Below are positions 10,931 to 23,640 of a stretch of DNA of 64,000 bases, one piece after another. Position 1 is the stretch's first letter. Each line of letters begins with the position of its first letter. Origin of the DNA: Phymorhynchus buccinoides (lineage: Eukaryota; Mollusca; Gastropoda; Neogastropoda; Raphitomidae); the NCBI GenBank assembly GCA_017654935.2, contig CM065699.1, positions 47,767,456-47,831,455 on the forward strand, given 5' to 3'. A program made the translations under genes and the position numbers. Under the pieces are notes generated by a model. That model made no database searches and was not told the DNA's origin. It saw nothing but the letters and a program-made list of their open reading frames with translations.

Positions 10931-11048
10931 GAGGACTTCAACCCCAAGGACTGGATCCTGCAGCATCCAGTGTGGACTGAAGACCACTGTGTGCTTACGG
11001 CCATGTTCCCACTTCTACAGTCACCATCTTCCATCCTATGTGGACTGA
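10931..11048 (+). CDS. Possible exon at the edge of the 54-bp array
   Basis: The acceptor 'gttggtgcag' precedes GAGGACTTCAACCCC. Two frames are open (EDFNPKDWILQHPVWTED or RTSTPRTGSCSIQCGLKT); the second fits the phase-2 end of the exon at 5958. Neither matches a protein I know. The sequence grades within about 40 bp into the 54-bp minisatellite, as the 73-bp array does with its exon, so it may be the exon from which the array grew. Low confidence. Confidence 0.2.
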
Positions 11049-14045
11049 AGACCACTGTGTGCTTACGGCCGTGTTCCCACTTCTACAGTCACCATCTTCC
11101 ATCCTGTGTGGACTGAAGACAGCCGTGTTCCCACTCCTACAGTCACCATCTTCCATCGTGTGGACTGAAGACAGCCGTGTTCCCACTCCTACAGTCACCA
11201 TCTTCCATCCTGTGGACTGAAGACAGCCGTGTTCCCACTCCTACAGTCACCATCTTCCATCATGTGTGGACTGAAGACAGCCGTGTTCCCACTCCTACAG
11301 TCACCATCTTCCATCCTGTGGACTGAAGACAGCCGTGTTCCCACTCCTACAGTCACCGTCTTCCATCCTGTGTGGACTGAAGACAGCCATGTTCCCACTT
11401 CTACAGTCACCATCTTCCATCCTGTGTGGACTGAAGACAGCCATGTTCCCACTGCTACAGTCACCATCTTCCATCCTGTGTGGACTGAAGACAGCCATGT
11501 TCCCACTGCTACAGTCACCATCTTCCATCCTGTGGACTGAAGACAGCCATGTTCCCACTCCTACAGTCACCGTCTTCCATCCTGTGTGGACTGAAGACAG
11601 CCATGTTCCCACTTCTACAGTCACCATCTTCCATCCTGTGTGGACTGAAGACAGCCATGTTCCCACTTCTACAGTCACCATCTTCCATCCTGTGTGGACT
11701 GAAGACAGCCATGTTCCCACTCCTACAGTCACCATCTTCCATCCTGTGTGGACTGAAGACAGCCATGTTCCCACTCCTACAGTCACCATCTTCCATCCTG
11801 TGTGGACTGAAGACAGCCATGTTCCCACTCCTACAGTCACCGTCTTCCATCCTGTGTGGACTGAAGACAGCCATGTTCCCACTTCTACAGTCACCATCTT
11901 CCATCCTGTGTGGACTGAAGACAGCCGTGTTCCCACTCCTACAGTCACCATCTTCCATCCTGTGTGGACTGAAGACAGCCGTGTTCCCACTCCTACAGTC
12001 ACCATCTTCCATCCTGTGTGGACTGAAGACAGCCGTGTTCCCACTCCTACAGTCACCGTCTTCCATCCTGTGTGGACTGAAGACAGCCATGTTCCCACTT
12101 CTACAGTCACCATCTTCCATCCTGTGTGGACTGAAGACAGCCATGTTCCCACTCCTACAGTCACCATCTTCCATCCTGTGGACTGAAGACAGCCATGTTC
12201 CCACTCCTACAGTCACCGTCTTCCATCCTGTGTGGACTGAAGACAGCATGTTCCCACTTCTACAGTCACCATCTTCCATCCTGTGTGGACTGAAGACAGC
12301 CATGTTCCCACTCCTACAGTCACCATCTTCCATCCTGTGTGGACTGAAGACAGCCATGTTCCCACTCCTACAGTCACCATCTTCCATCCTGTGTGGACTG
12401 AAGACAGCCATGTTCCCACTCCTACAGTCACCATCTTCCATCCTGTGTGGACTGAAGACAGCCATGTTCCCACTCCTACAGTCACCATCTTCCATCCTGT
12501 GTGGACTGAAGACAGCCATGTTCCCACTTCTACAGTCACCATCTTCCATCCTGTGTGGACTGAAGACAGCCGTGTTCCCACTCCTACAGTCACCATCTTC
12601 CATCCTGTGTGGACTGAAGACAGCCGTGTTCCCACTTCTACAGTCACCATCTTCCATCCTGTGTGGACTGAAGACAGCCGTGTTCCCACTCCTACAGTCA
12701 CCATCTTCCATCCTGTGTGGACTGAAGACAGCCATGTTCCCACTCCTACAGTCACCATCTTCCATCCTGTGTGGACTGAAGACAGCCGTGTTCCCACTCC
12801 TACAGTCACCATCTTCCATCCTGTGTGGACTGAAGACAGCCATGTTCCCCCTCCTACAGTCACCATCTTCCATCCTGTGTGGACTGAAGACAGCCATGTT
12901 CCCACTCCTACAGTCACCGTCTTCCATCCTGTGTGGACTGAAGACAGCCATGTTCCCACTCCTACAGTCACCATCTTCCATCCTGTGTGGACTGAAGACA
13001 GCCATGTTCCCCCTCCTACAGTCACCATCTTCCATCCTGTGTGGACTGAAGACAGCCATGTTCCCCCTCCTACAGTCACCATCTTCCATCCTGTGTGGAC
13101 TGAAGACAGCCATGTTCCCCCTCCTACAGTCACCATCTTCCATCCTGTGTGGACTGAAGACAGCCATGTTCCCACTCCTACAGTCACCATCTTCCATCCT
13201 GTGTGGACTGAAGACAGCCATGTTCCCCCTCCTACAGTCACCGTCTTCCATCCTGTGTGGACTGAAGACAGCCATGTTCCCCCTCCTACAGTCACCATCT
13301 TCCATCCTGTGTGGACTGAAGACAGCCATGTTCCCCCTCCTACAGTCACCATCTTCCATCCTGTGTGGACTGAAGACAGCCATGTTCCCCCTCCTACAGT
13401 CACCATCTTCCATCCTGTGTGGACTGAAGACAGCCATGTTCCCCCTCCTACAGTCACCATCTTCCATCCTGTGTGGACTGAAGACAGCCATGTTCCCACT
13501 CCTACAGTCACCATCTTCCATCCTGTGTGGACTGAAGACAGCCATGTTCCCCCTCCTACAGTCACCGTCTTCCATCCTGTGTGGACTGAAGACAGCCATG
13601 TTCCCCCTCCTACAGTCACCATCTTCCATCCTGTGTGGACTGAAGACAGCCATGTTCCCCCTCCTACAGTCACCATCTTCCATCCTGTGTGGACTGAAGA
13701 CAGCCATGTTCCCCCTCCTACAGTCACCGTCTTCCATCCTGTGTGGACTGAAGACAGCCATGTTCCCCCTGCTACAGTCACCATCTTCCATCCTGTGGAC
13801 TGAAGACAGCCATGTTCCCCCTCCTACAGTCACCGTCTTCCATCCTGTGGACTGAAGACAGCCATGTTCCCCCTTCTACAGTCACCATCTTCCATCCTGT
13901 GTGGACTGAAGACAGCCGTGTTCCCACTTCTACAGTCAGCGTCTTCCATCCTGTGTGGACTGAAGACAGCCAGCCGTGTTCCCACTTCTACAGTCACCAT
14001 CTTCCATCCTGTGAAGACCACTGGGTGCTTACTGCCATGTTCCCA
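10965..14045 (+). repeat. 54-bp minisatellite, about 55 copies
   Basis: Unit: 'tgtgtggactgaagacagcc', 'atgttcccactcctacagtc', 'accatcttccatcc'. Units of 52, 53 and 54 bp occur near the edges; the core is regular. Variants cluster: 'ttccccctcctacag' dominates 12840-13800, while 'cgtgttccc' is common at both ends of the array. Because 54 is a multiple of 3, both strands stay open for hundreds of codons, which is a by-product and not evidence of a protein. Every unit contains an acceptor-like 'ttcccactcctacag'. Confidence 0.95.
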
Positions 14046-17000
14046 CCTTTGATGTTGATTTGTGGCCATGTCCTATGTAGGCCTAGAGGACCTTTGACGT
14101 TGATATGTGGCTATGTCCTATGTAGGCCTAGAGGACCTGTGATGTTGATTTGTGGCTGTGTCCTATGTAGGCCTAGAGGACCTGTGATGTTGATTTGTGG
14201 CTATGTCCTATGTAGGCCTAGAGGACCTGTGATGTTGATATGTGGCTATGTCCTATGTAGGCCTAGAGGACCTGTGATGTTGATTTGTGGCTGTGTCCTA
14301 TGTAGGCCTAGAGGACCTGTGATGTTGATATGTGGCCATGTCCTATGTAGGCCTAGAGGACCTGTGATGTTGATTTGTGGCTATGTCCTATGTAGGCCTA
14401 GAGGACCTGTGATGTTGATATGTGGCTATGTCCTATGTAGGCCTAGAGGACCTGTGATGTTGATTTGTGGCTATGTCCTATGTAGGCCTAGAGGACCTGT
14501 GATGTTGATTTGTGGCTATGTCCTATGTAGGCCTAGAGGACCTGTGATGTTGATATGTGGCTATGTCCTATGTAGGCCTAGAGGACCTGTGATGTTGATT
14601 TGTGGCTGTGTCCTATGTAGGCCTAGAGGACCTGTGATGTTGATTTGTGGCTATGTCCTATGTAGGCCTAGAGGACCTGTGATGTTGATATGTGGCTATG
14701 TCCTATGTAGGCCTAGAGGACCTGTGATGTTGATTTGTGGCTGTGTCCTATGTAGGCCTAGAGGACCTGTGATGTTGATTTGTGGCCATGTCCTATGTAG
14801 GCCTAGAGGACCTGTGATGTTGATTTGTGGCTATGTCCTATGTAGGCCTAGAGGACCTGTGATGTTGATATGTGGCTATGTCCTATGTAGGCCTAGAGGA
14901 CCTGTGATGTTGATTTGTGGCCATGTCCTATGTAGGCCTAGAGGACCTGTGATGTTGATATGTGGCCATGTCCTATGTAGGCCTAGAGGACCTGTGATGT
15001 TGATTTGTGGCCATGTCCTATGTAGGCCTAGAGGACCTGTGATGTTGATTTGTGGCTATGTCCTATGTAGGCCTAGAGGACCTGTGATGTTGATATGTGG
15101 CCATGTCCTATGTAGGCCTAGAGGACCTTTGATGTTGATTGTGGCTATGTCCTATGTAGGCCTAGAGGACCTGTGATGTTGATATGTGGCCATGTCCTAT
15201 GTAGGCCTAGAGGACCTGTGATGTTGATTTGTGGCTATGTCCTATGTAGGCCTAGAGGACCTGTGATGTTGATTTGTGGCTATGTCCTATGTAGGCCTAG
15301 AGGACCTGTGATGTTGATTTGTGGCTGTGTCCTATGTAGGCCTAGAGGACCTGTGATGTTGATATGTGGCCATGTCCTATGTAGGCCTAGAGGACCTGAC
15401 GTTGATTTGTGGCCATGTCCTATGTAGGCCTAGAGGACCTTTGATGTTGATTTGTGGCTATGTCCTATGTAGGCCTAGAGGACCTTTGATGTTGATTTGT
15501 GGCTATGTCCTATGTAGGCCTAGAGGACCTGTGATGTTGATTTGTGGCTATGTCCTATGTAGGCCTAGAGGACCTTTGACGTTGATATGTGGCTATGTCC
15601 TATGTAGGCCTAGAGGACCTGTGATGTTGATTTGTGGCCATGTCCTATGTAGGCCTAGAGGACCTGTGATGTTGATTTGTGGCCATGTCCTATGTAGGCC
15701 TAGAGGACCTTTGATGTTGATTTGTGGCCATGTCCTATGTAGGCCTAGAGGACCTGTGATGTTGATTTGTGGCTATGTCCTATGTAGGCCTAGAGGACCT
15801 GTGATGTTGATTTGTGGCTATGTCCTATGTAGGCCTAGAGGACCTGTGATGTTGATTTGTGGCCATGTCCTATGTAGGCCTAGAGGACCTTTGATGTTGA
15901 TATGTGGCTATGTCCTATGTAGGCCTAGAGGACCTGTGACGTTGATTTGTGGCCATGTCCTATGTAGGCCTAGAGGACCTGTGATGTTGATTTGTGGCCA
16001 TGTCCTATGTAGGCCTAGAGGACCTGTGACGTTGATTTGTGGCCATGTCCTATGTAGGCCTTGAGGACCTTTGACGTTGATTTGTGGCCATGTCCTATGT
16101 AGGCCTAGAGGACCTTTGATTTGTGGCCATGTCCTATGTAGGCCTAGAGGACCTTTGATTTGTGGCTATGTCCTATGTAGGCCTAGAGGACCTGTGATGT
16201 TGATTTGTGGCTATGTCCTATGTAGGCCTAGAGGACCTTTGATTTGTGGCCATGTCCTATGTAGGCCTAGAGGACCTGTGACGTTGATTTGTGGCCATGT
16301 CCTATGTAGGCCTAGAGGACCTGTGATGTTGATTTGTGGCCATGTCCTATGTAGGCCTAGAGGACCTGTGACGTTGATTTGTGGCCATGTCCTATGTAGG
16401 CCTAGAGGACCTGTGATGTTGATTTGTGGCCATGTCCTATGTAGGCCTAGAGGACCTGTGATGTTGATTTGTGGCCATGTCCTATGTAGGCCTAGAGGAC
16501 CTGTGATGTTGATTTGTGGCCATGTCCTATGTAGGCCTAGAGGACCTGTGATGTTGATTTGTGGCCATGTCCTATGTAGGCCTAGAGGACCTGTGATATT
16601 GATTTGTGGCCATGTCCTATGTAGGCCTAGAGGACCTGTGATGTTGATTTGTGGCCATGTCCTATGTAGGCCTAGAGGACCTGTGATTTGTGGCTGTGTC
16701 CTATGTAGGCCTAGAGGACCTTTGATTTGTGGCTGTGTCCTATGTAGGCCTAGAGGACCTTTGATGTTGATTTGTGGCTATGTCCTATGTAGGCCTAGAG
16801 GACCTTTGATTTGTGGCTGTGTCCTATGTAGGCCTAGAGGACCTGTGATGTTGATTTGTGGCTGTGTCCTATGTAGGCCTAGAGGACCTGTGATGTTGAT
16901 TTGTGGCTGTGTCCTATGTAGGCCTAGAGGACCTGTGATGTTGATATGTGGCTGTGTCCTATGTAGGCCTAGAGGACCTGTGATGTTGATTTGTGGCTGT

Positions 17001-17072
17001 GTCCTATGTAGGCCTAGAGGACCTGTGATGTTGATTTGTGGCTGTGTCCTATGTAGGCCTAGAGGACCTGTG
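14046..17072 (+). repeat. 45-bp minisatellite, about 67 copies
   Basis: Unit: 'gatgttgatttgtggctatg', 'tcctatgtaggcctagagga', 'cctgt'. It begins with no spacer after the 54-bp array ('gttcccacctttgatgttga'). Variable sites (gatttg/gatatg, ctatg/ccatg/ctgtg, gatg/gacg) are mixed along the array. Shortened units lacking 'atgttg' occur at 16110-16260 and 16680-16810. It holds the octamer palindrome TAGGCCTA in every unit. Confidence 0.95.
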
Positions 17073-17079
17073 TCATTGC

Positions 17080-18872
17080 TTTATGGTGTGTAGGGATCAT
17101 TGGGGCACAGTGTGTTATGGTGTGTAGAGATCATTGGGGCACAGTGTGTTATGGTGTGTAGGGATCATTGGGGCACAGTGTGTTATGGTGTGTGGGGGTC
17201 ATTGGGGCACAGTGTGTTATGGTGTGTAGGGATCATTGGGGCAGTGTGTTATGGTGTGTAGGGGTCATTGGGGCACAGTGTGTTATGGTGTGTAGGGATC
17301 ATTGGGGCAGTGTGTTATGGTGTGTAGGGATCATTGGGGCAGTGTGTTATGGTGTGTAGGGATCATTGGGGCAGTGTGTTATGGTGTGTGGCAAGGTGTG
17401 TTATGGTGTGTAGGGATCATTGGGGCACAGTGTGTTATGGTGTGTAGGGATCATTGGGGCACAGTGTGTTATGGTGTGTAGGGATCATTGGGGCAGTGTG
17501 TTATGGTGTGTAGGGATCATTGGGGCACAGTGTGTTATGGTGTGTAGGGATCATTGGGGCACAGTGTGTTATGGTGTGTAGGGATCATTGGGGCACAGTG
17601 TGTTATGGTGTGTAGGGATCATTGGGGCACAGTGTGTTATGGTGTGTAGGGATCATTGGGGCACAGTGTGTTATGGTGTGTAGGGATCATTGGGGCACAG
17701 TGTGTTATGGTGTGTAGGGATCATTGGGGCAGTGTGTTATGGTGTGTAGGGATCATTGGGGCACAGTGTGTTATGGTGTGTAGGGATCATTGGGGCACAG
17801 TGTGTTATGGTGTGTAGGGATCATTGGGGCACAGTGTGTTATGGTGTGTAGGGATCATTGGGGCACAGTGTGTTATGGTGTGTAGGGATCATTGGGGCAC
17901 AGTGTGTTATGGTGTGTAGGGATCATTGGGGCAGTGTGTTATGGTGTGTAGGGATCATTGGGGCACAGTGTGTTATGGTGTGTAGGGATCATTGGGGCAC
18001 AGTGTGTTATGGTGTGTAGGGATCATTGGGGCACAGTGTGTTATGGTGTGTAGGGATCATTGGGGCACAGTGTGTTATGGTGTGTAGGGATCATTGGGGC
18101 ACAGTGTGTTATGGTGTGTAGGGGTCATTGGGGCACAGTGTGTTATGGTGTGTAGGGATCATTGGGGCACAGTGTGTTATGGTGTGTAGGGATCATTGGG
18201 GCACAGTGTGTTATGGTGTGTAGGGATCATTGGGGCACAGTGTTATGGTGTGTAGGGATCATTGGGGCACAGTGTGTTATGGTGTGTAGGGATCATTGGG
18301 GCACAGTGTTATGGTGTGTAGGGATCATTGGGGCACAGTGTGTTATGGTGTGTAGGGATCATTGGGGCACAGTGTGTTATGGTGTGTAGAGATTGGGGCA
18401 CAGTGTGTTATGGTGTGTAGGGATCATTGGGGCACAGTGTGTTATGGTGTGTAGGGATCATTGGGGCACAGTGTGTTATGGTGTGTAGGGATCATTGGGG
18501 CACAGTGTGTTATGGTGTGTAGGGATCATTGGGGCAAGGTGTTATGGTGTGTAGGGATCATTGGGGCACAGTGTGCTATGATGTGTAGGGATCATTGGGG
18601 CACAGTGTGTTATGGTGTGTAGGGATCATTGGGGCAAGGTGTTATGGTGTGTAGGGATCATTGGGGCACGGTGTTATGGTGTGTAGGGGTCATTGGGGCA
18701 CAGTGTTATGGTGTGTAGGGATCATTGGGGCACAGTGTGTTATGTAGGGATCATTGGGGCACAGTGTGTTATGGTGTGTAGGGGTCATTGGGGCACAGTG
18801 TGTTATGGTGTGTAGGGGTCATTGGGGCACAGTGTGTTATGGTGTGTAGGGATCATTGGGGCATGGTGTGCT
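17080..18872 (+). repeat. 34-bp minisatellite, about 53 copies
   Basis: Unit: 'agggatcattggggcacagt' then 'gtgttatggtgtgt'. It follows the 45-bp array after 'ctgtgtcattgctttatgg'. Length variants of 32 bp (missing 'ac' or 'gt' near 'gcacagtgtg') recur in no fixed order. A few units read 'gggtcatt'. Confidence 0.95.
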
Positions 18873-20121
18873 GTTACAGCTTGTAATCATTCTGATCCTG
18901 TAGTCGTGAGTGCGCCTTAGACATTCAAAATGGGGATTAGTATGTAAATTAGGCTAAACGGCCCATCATTTTGGGAGTTGTCAAATTTACATACTATGTT
19001 GACTGTCTGTGTCTAATTCGCACTCCTGACTAGGGGTCCTGATGACTTGAGGTCTCTGTACAATTGAACGTTTTTCACTCTTTCCCCATGGCAACACAGT
19101 GATAGGTCACTCATAAAGGTCTGTGTACACGTTAACATTTCTATTTCCCCATGGCAGCACGGCGATAGCCCACTCTTAATATGACTTACAGCTCACTGTG
19201 TTGCCGTGGGGAAATAGAAATATCTTGTGAATAGTGTTCATGTATGGCTTGCATATCGCTGTGTTGCCATGGTGAAAAATGTTCAGATGTATAGAGACCT
19301 TTAATGTCAGACACAGGACACGATTCTAGTCACAAATTGTTTATTTGCCATGTTGAAAAAATTTAATAAACATAATTGAAAGATCCGTGTTTCCAGACTG
19401 TTGTTAAAATTTAACCTGGGGGTGGTTAGTTGAAATCATCAACTTATACTTAGAATACTAATTCATTTCTTTTTTATTACCCATTCTCAATTATCTACAT
19501 GGTTTTTGACTAAAAATGATCGATTTATGCAAAATAATTTAACGAAAAACCTTAAAAAAGTCAATTTTATGTATACAAGTCCAAATTTTTAATTTCTACT
19601 AACCACCCCATTTGTCGAAAAATGTATATAAAGATCAATATCTACATGGTTTGAACTAACCACCCCATGGTTAAAAAAAATACAGAAGAAAATGCTAATT
19701 TCTTACAATCTAAACTGTCCTCCCCTATATAAACATATTTCTGTGGAACTGTCAGAAACTATCCCTAAACCCTCTGGACCCCTACGATGAAAAAGAGACC
19801 TAGTCATTAAAACTGGACCCCCACCCCAACTTAAAAGGGACCTAGTCATTAAAACTGGACCCCCACCCCAACTTAAAAGGGACCTAGTCAAAAAAAACTG
19901 TTCTCCCCTAAGGAAAAATATCTCTGGAACCAACAGAAACTAAGAAACCTACAGACAAAGTACCATGATGTCTATCACACCCCCCCCCCCCCCCCCCCCC
20001 ACCCCCCCCCCCCCGTATCTGGAGGGAAAAAAGGAACTAAGAGGGAAGGGACCCAGTCAATAAAAGTAGGACCTCATGTTTGAACTGGAGATGTCAACAG
20101 CCCTGCCAGATTCACACAGGC
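18873..20121. other. Non-coding stretch with a palindromic MITE and a poly-C tract
   Basis: At 19050-19313 a fold-back element has ends 'aggtctctgtacaattgaac' and 'cagatgtatagagacct', with an inner inverted pair 'catttctatttccccatggc' / 'ccgtggggaaatagaaatat'. At 19785-19890 a 42-bp phrase ('gggacctagtcattaaaact') is repeated twice and part of a third time. An interrupted poly-C run spans 19980-20013. No exon seen. Confidence 0.6.
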
Positions 20122-20340
20122 TGTCCCAAAAGCTATGCATCACAGGGGAACTGAGCTAGACTGCTAATGTTCCGTTTCTTTTTCTGACCCCAAATGGACC
20201 TTGCGACTTAATGTTCGGGACACAGGCAAGTGTCTGAAACTATGTTCAGAGCATCATAATGAACTACATCGAACAGTCATCTGGTTTGTACCTATTCATT
20301 TGTTTTAACTCCCCTTTGATGCACAATTTGTGGGACACTC
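20122..20340. mobile_element. MITE with GGCTGTCCCAAAA-type ends
   Basis: Imperfect inverted ends 'ggctgtcccaaaagctatgc' and 'gatgcacaatttgtgggaca' with sub-terminal 'caggggaact' / 'aactcccctt'. Such 'CTGTCCCAAAA' ends are common among Tc1/mariner-related elements; that assignment is an inference. Confidence 0.45.
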
Positions 20341-20388
20341 TGTAATCTAGAGCTCCTACACACATCATCATTCAGAGCGAGAGCATTA

Positions 20389-20604
20389 TAAACTGGAGCC
20401 AAAAAGTTGAGCAACCCCTAACATTGGTGTGGGCGTTGCCCTAACGTAATTTGTATGTTAAACAGAGTGAAATGAATAATGCAGGTCAGTAGATAGATAG
20501 GGTAAATTTGTACTAATTTACAAACAAATCTGTGCCAATCGCTTGGGAGAAATGTTTTTCATTGTTTTGCCAAAGGTTGCTTAACTTGTTGGCTCCAGTT
20601 TACA
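20389..20604. mobile_element. MITE with AAACTGGAGCCAAnAAGTTnAGCAACC ends
   Basis: 'taaactggagccaaaaagtt' plus 'gagcaacccc' at the left is inverted at the right as 'ggttgcttaacttgttggct' plus 'ccagttta'. The 215-bp element has no coding sequence. Confidence 0.65.
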
Positions 20605-20661
20605 TCCCCAGTTCAGACCCTGGCTTCTGACTGAACCCCTTCAGTCTTCTGTTTCTAACTA

Positions 20662-20728
20662 GGACTACCACACCACAGAGGGCACTGCTGCTATGCTGGA
20701 GAGCTGGGATACACTATCTATGAAGGCC
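20662..20728 (+). CDS. Weak candidate exon
   Basis: A pyrimidine-rich acceptor (cttctgtttctaactag) precedes an open stretch DYHTTEGTAAMLESWDTLSM, ending at CCAG|gttaca. The donor is weak and no protein match is recognised. It could belong to the plus-strand gene. Kept only as a candidate. Confidence 0.15.
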
Positions 20729-20894
20729 AGGTTACAGTAACTTTGTAGAGGAAAACTCTTGCCCGGGGTACATCCTCACTGCCTAGAGGACTTTAGTTCA
20801 GCCGGCATTGGGGAAGGTCCCCAAAGGCCAACCAATCCCTTTGGCTGCAGCACTAGAGCCAGTGCAGATCCCCCCTAGTTTGATGATCCTATAT

Positions 20895-21590
20895 GATGTT
20901 CCATCACTGGATGATCCTTCAGTGTACAACTCTCACTGTCCTATTGGCCCTACTACAGGTCTTCTGCTACAAACAAAGCTGTACCGTGATGTTCCATCAC
21001 TGGATGACCCTGTAGTGTACATCTCTCACTGTCCTATTGGCCCTACTACAGGTCTTCTGCTACAGACAAAGCTGTACCGTGATGTTCCATCACTGGATGA
21101 CCCTGTAGTGTACATCTCTCACTGTCCTATTGGCCCTACTACAGGTCTTCTGCTACAGACAAAGCTGTACCATGATGTTCCATCACTGGATGACCCTGTA
21201 GTGTACATCTCTCACTGTCCTATTGGCCCTACTACAGGTCTTCTGCTACAGACAAAGCTGTACCGTGATGTTCCATCACTGGATGACCCTGTAGTGTACA
21301 TCTCTCACTGTCCTATTGGCCCTACTACAGGTCTTCTGCTACAGACAAAGCTGTACCGTGATGTTCCATCACTGGATGACCCTGTAGTGTACAGCTCTCA
21401 CTGTCCTATTGGCCCTACTACAGGTCTTCTGCTACAAAGCTGTACCATGTTTCATCACTGGATGACCCTGTAGTGTACATTGGCTCTCACTGTCCTATTG
21501 GCCCTACTACAGGTCACTGTCCTATTGGCCCTACTACAGGTCTGCTACAGACAAAGCTGTACCATGATGTTCCATCACTGGATGACCCTG
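20895..21590 (+). repeat. 93-bp minisatellite, about seven copies
   Basis: The period is 93 bp ('tggatgaccc' at 21001 and again at 21094). Each unit reads DVPSLDDPVVYISHCPIGPT then TGLLLQTKLYR in the frame that starts upstream at about 20808. It also contains two acceptor-like AGs 14 bp apart ('ctactacag', 'cttctgctacag'). The last copies are shortened and frame-broken at about 21440-21560. Confidence 0.9.
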
Positions 21591-21788
21591 TTCTACAAGA
21601 GAGGGGGTCCTTTCATCGTACCATGAGTTGTGCTCGACTCAAAACCCTAACCGACCTTGGCCTAGCACCTTCAAAATATAACAATCCCCAAATAAAGCAA
21701 AACAAACCCTCTGCGTGCCTACCTACCTAGTAACCTACCTACCTACCTAGTAACATACCTACCTACATAGTAACATACCTACCTAAGT

Positions 21789-22053
21789 TCTAACCTCAGG
21801 CATGGTAATGGAGGTAAAGCATTTTTCTCTGAAAATATAGGGTTTCAGGAGATGTCTCTTGGTGTAATCAATGGATTAAAAGCCCTTTATGGTGATCAGG
21901 GGGCAATGCCTCTTGAAGATGGATATGTAAAACTGTTCAAACTTGGGGAGAGGGCATCTCCTCAAGCTTAAAACCAATTCTGACATTCGTTATTCTGCAT
22001 TCACTTTTCTTTGAAATGGGAGAATTCTCTGATAATTACCATGCCTGACCCTA
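21789..22053. mobile_element. MITE with CAGGCATGGTAAT ends
   Basis: 'cctcaggcatggtaatgg' at the left is inverted at the right as 'ataattaccatgcctgacc'. The flanks carry similar phrases ('aaataaagcaaaacaaaccc' at 21692 and 'aaacaaagcaaaacaacccc' at 22139), so a small segmental duplication surrounds it. A related piece is at 23585-23765. Confidence 0.6.
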
Positions 22054-22786
22054 ACCTATCTTCTACCTATTCTACATGAGAGAGGGGGGTAGTCTCTACC
22101 CCACTCCAAACCTAACAAAACAAAAAACCAACAATCCCAAAACAAAGCAAAACAACCCCCCTCTGCCTGCCTACCTGTCCATCTAGCTAGCCTAGGTGAG
22201 GGGCAAGGAGCGAGAAGCTTCGGCACGCAGATGCACTGACGGTGCGTGCAAGAGAGCGCTGCTTCAATGTTTACACAAAGGCGGGATCCACGGCCCTCCC
22301 CGGGCATTGGTCCTTACCTCCACCTCTCTCGCGACCTCCAGTACCCCTCCCCTAACTCCCTCCTACCCCACCCCGCAAAAAAAAAGAAGAAGAAAAGGCT
22401 ACCTCCCTCCTTCGCACCCCACCCATCCTATCCCCCATACTCACCGTTTCCTTTATTTCCAGTCTGCACAAAATAGCATGACATCGCAACACATGGCATA
22501 GAGGGCACACTTAAATCAAGCTTACATGGCGCTCTTCGATGAGAAAATCATCCTCAGAGCGTTTTACAGATAATATGAGAAAAAAATATCAAGAAGAAAA
22601 TATGACAAAACATTAAGAAGCATAAAATAGTAAAGTTAATACATAAACATGAAGCATAAACTATGTGGGATCTGGACATAATACCAAATAATCTCACCAT
22701 CATAAACTGAAACGAAAAAACACAAAATTTAAAAACTGTCCACAACAGATCTACCTTAAAGCATACGACTGAATCGCACAATGTGT
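22054..22786. other. Non-coding stretch
   Basis: Pyrimidine-rich to 22470, then AT-rich. Contains 'gaagaagaaaagg'-type simple sequence. No exon or mobile element with defined ends was recognised. Confidence 0.4.
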
Positions 22787-23372
22787 GGCCCAGCACCACG
22801 AAAGGAACATTAAGGCCGTGTACACACATAAGCGGATATTCCACGCGCAAACCCATAAATAAGTGAAACAAAGAAGGGAAAAGATTTGCACACATGTCCG
22901 AATTTCCCCATTATGCGTAAACTTTGATCCTTTCTTCCACTTATTTAGGGTTTACCGTACAGAACTTACGCGTCTAATGTGAACCCGGCCTAAGTGTCAA
23001 ACTGACTATTCCGAGATAAGTATACAGTTGAAATTTTCAAACAATTCTCTTTCTAATGGTACAAGAACCATTCTTGTATCATTTTCTGTTCCTGAGTTAT
23101 GAGCATTTAAAGATGGTAGGGCGAGTACTGGCCATTTGAAAAAACAGTCCCGAGTCGAGCCTAGCTGTAGGAAATGCATTCACCTACCCATTTTAAAGCA
23201 CTTTTAAGAGCATTTAGAGACCACATGATCCTTTGTAGATATGAAAGATAAGATGTTAGAGAGCACAAAACTAGCCATGACTAAAAATTGATAACAATGA
23301 GACTCTTGACTTTTCAAGCCTGTTGTGAGAAACTAGCTGAGCGACTTAATGTCCCTTTCGTGGTGCTGGGTC
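22787..23372. mobile_element. MITE with GACCCAGCACCACGAAAGGGAC ends, carrying a nested element
   Basis: 'ggcccagcaccacgaaagga' at the left is inverted at the right as 'gtccctttcgtggtgctggg'. Two further copies of the family are at 38952-39365 and 55985-56380. Compared with them this copy has an insertion at about 22813-22992 with its own inverted ends ('ggccgtgtacacacataa' / 'gtctaatgtgaacccggcc'). Confidence 0.75.
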
Positions 23373-23430
23373 ACCTATGGTCCGTGATCACAACTGTTTA
23401 TGAACGTTCAACAACCGATCAAGACAATAA

Positions 23431-23640
23431 ATGCAATCCCTTGCAAGTGTAAGCAACACATTCTCCTGCCTTTTCTTCTCTAAAAGAAACCTTCCAAAAT
23501 ATTTGTTCTCCATTGAGCTCCGAAATCGGAATGTGTCAGCTGTACGCAGCAGGGAGGCCAGTGAAAACAGGGATAACAGAGCCTTTGATCATGATGATCA
23601 GGGGGAGGGGGCATTTCTCTTGAAGATGAATCAATAAAAC
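23431..23640 (+). repeat. Partial copy of the 'ctcctgcctttt...gagctcc' interspersed repeat
   Basis: Shares 'cattctcctgccttttcttc', 'gagctccgaaatcggaatgt' and 'gcagcagggaggccagtgaa' with the longer copies at 28250-28645 and (inverted) 54930-55312. It is truncated at both ends and joined to a MITE fragment. Confidence 0.6.

Noticed and set aside
11515..13855. Very long open frames (over 700 codons) on both strands
   Set aside because: They exist because the 54-bp unit is a multiple of 3 without stops; opposite strands and several frames are open at once, and there is no conserved protein.
14046..17093. Plus-strand frames reading MLICGYVLCRPRGPV repeatedly
   Set aside because: By-product of a 45-bp minisatellite; the frame is broken at each length variant and no homologue is known.
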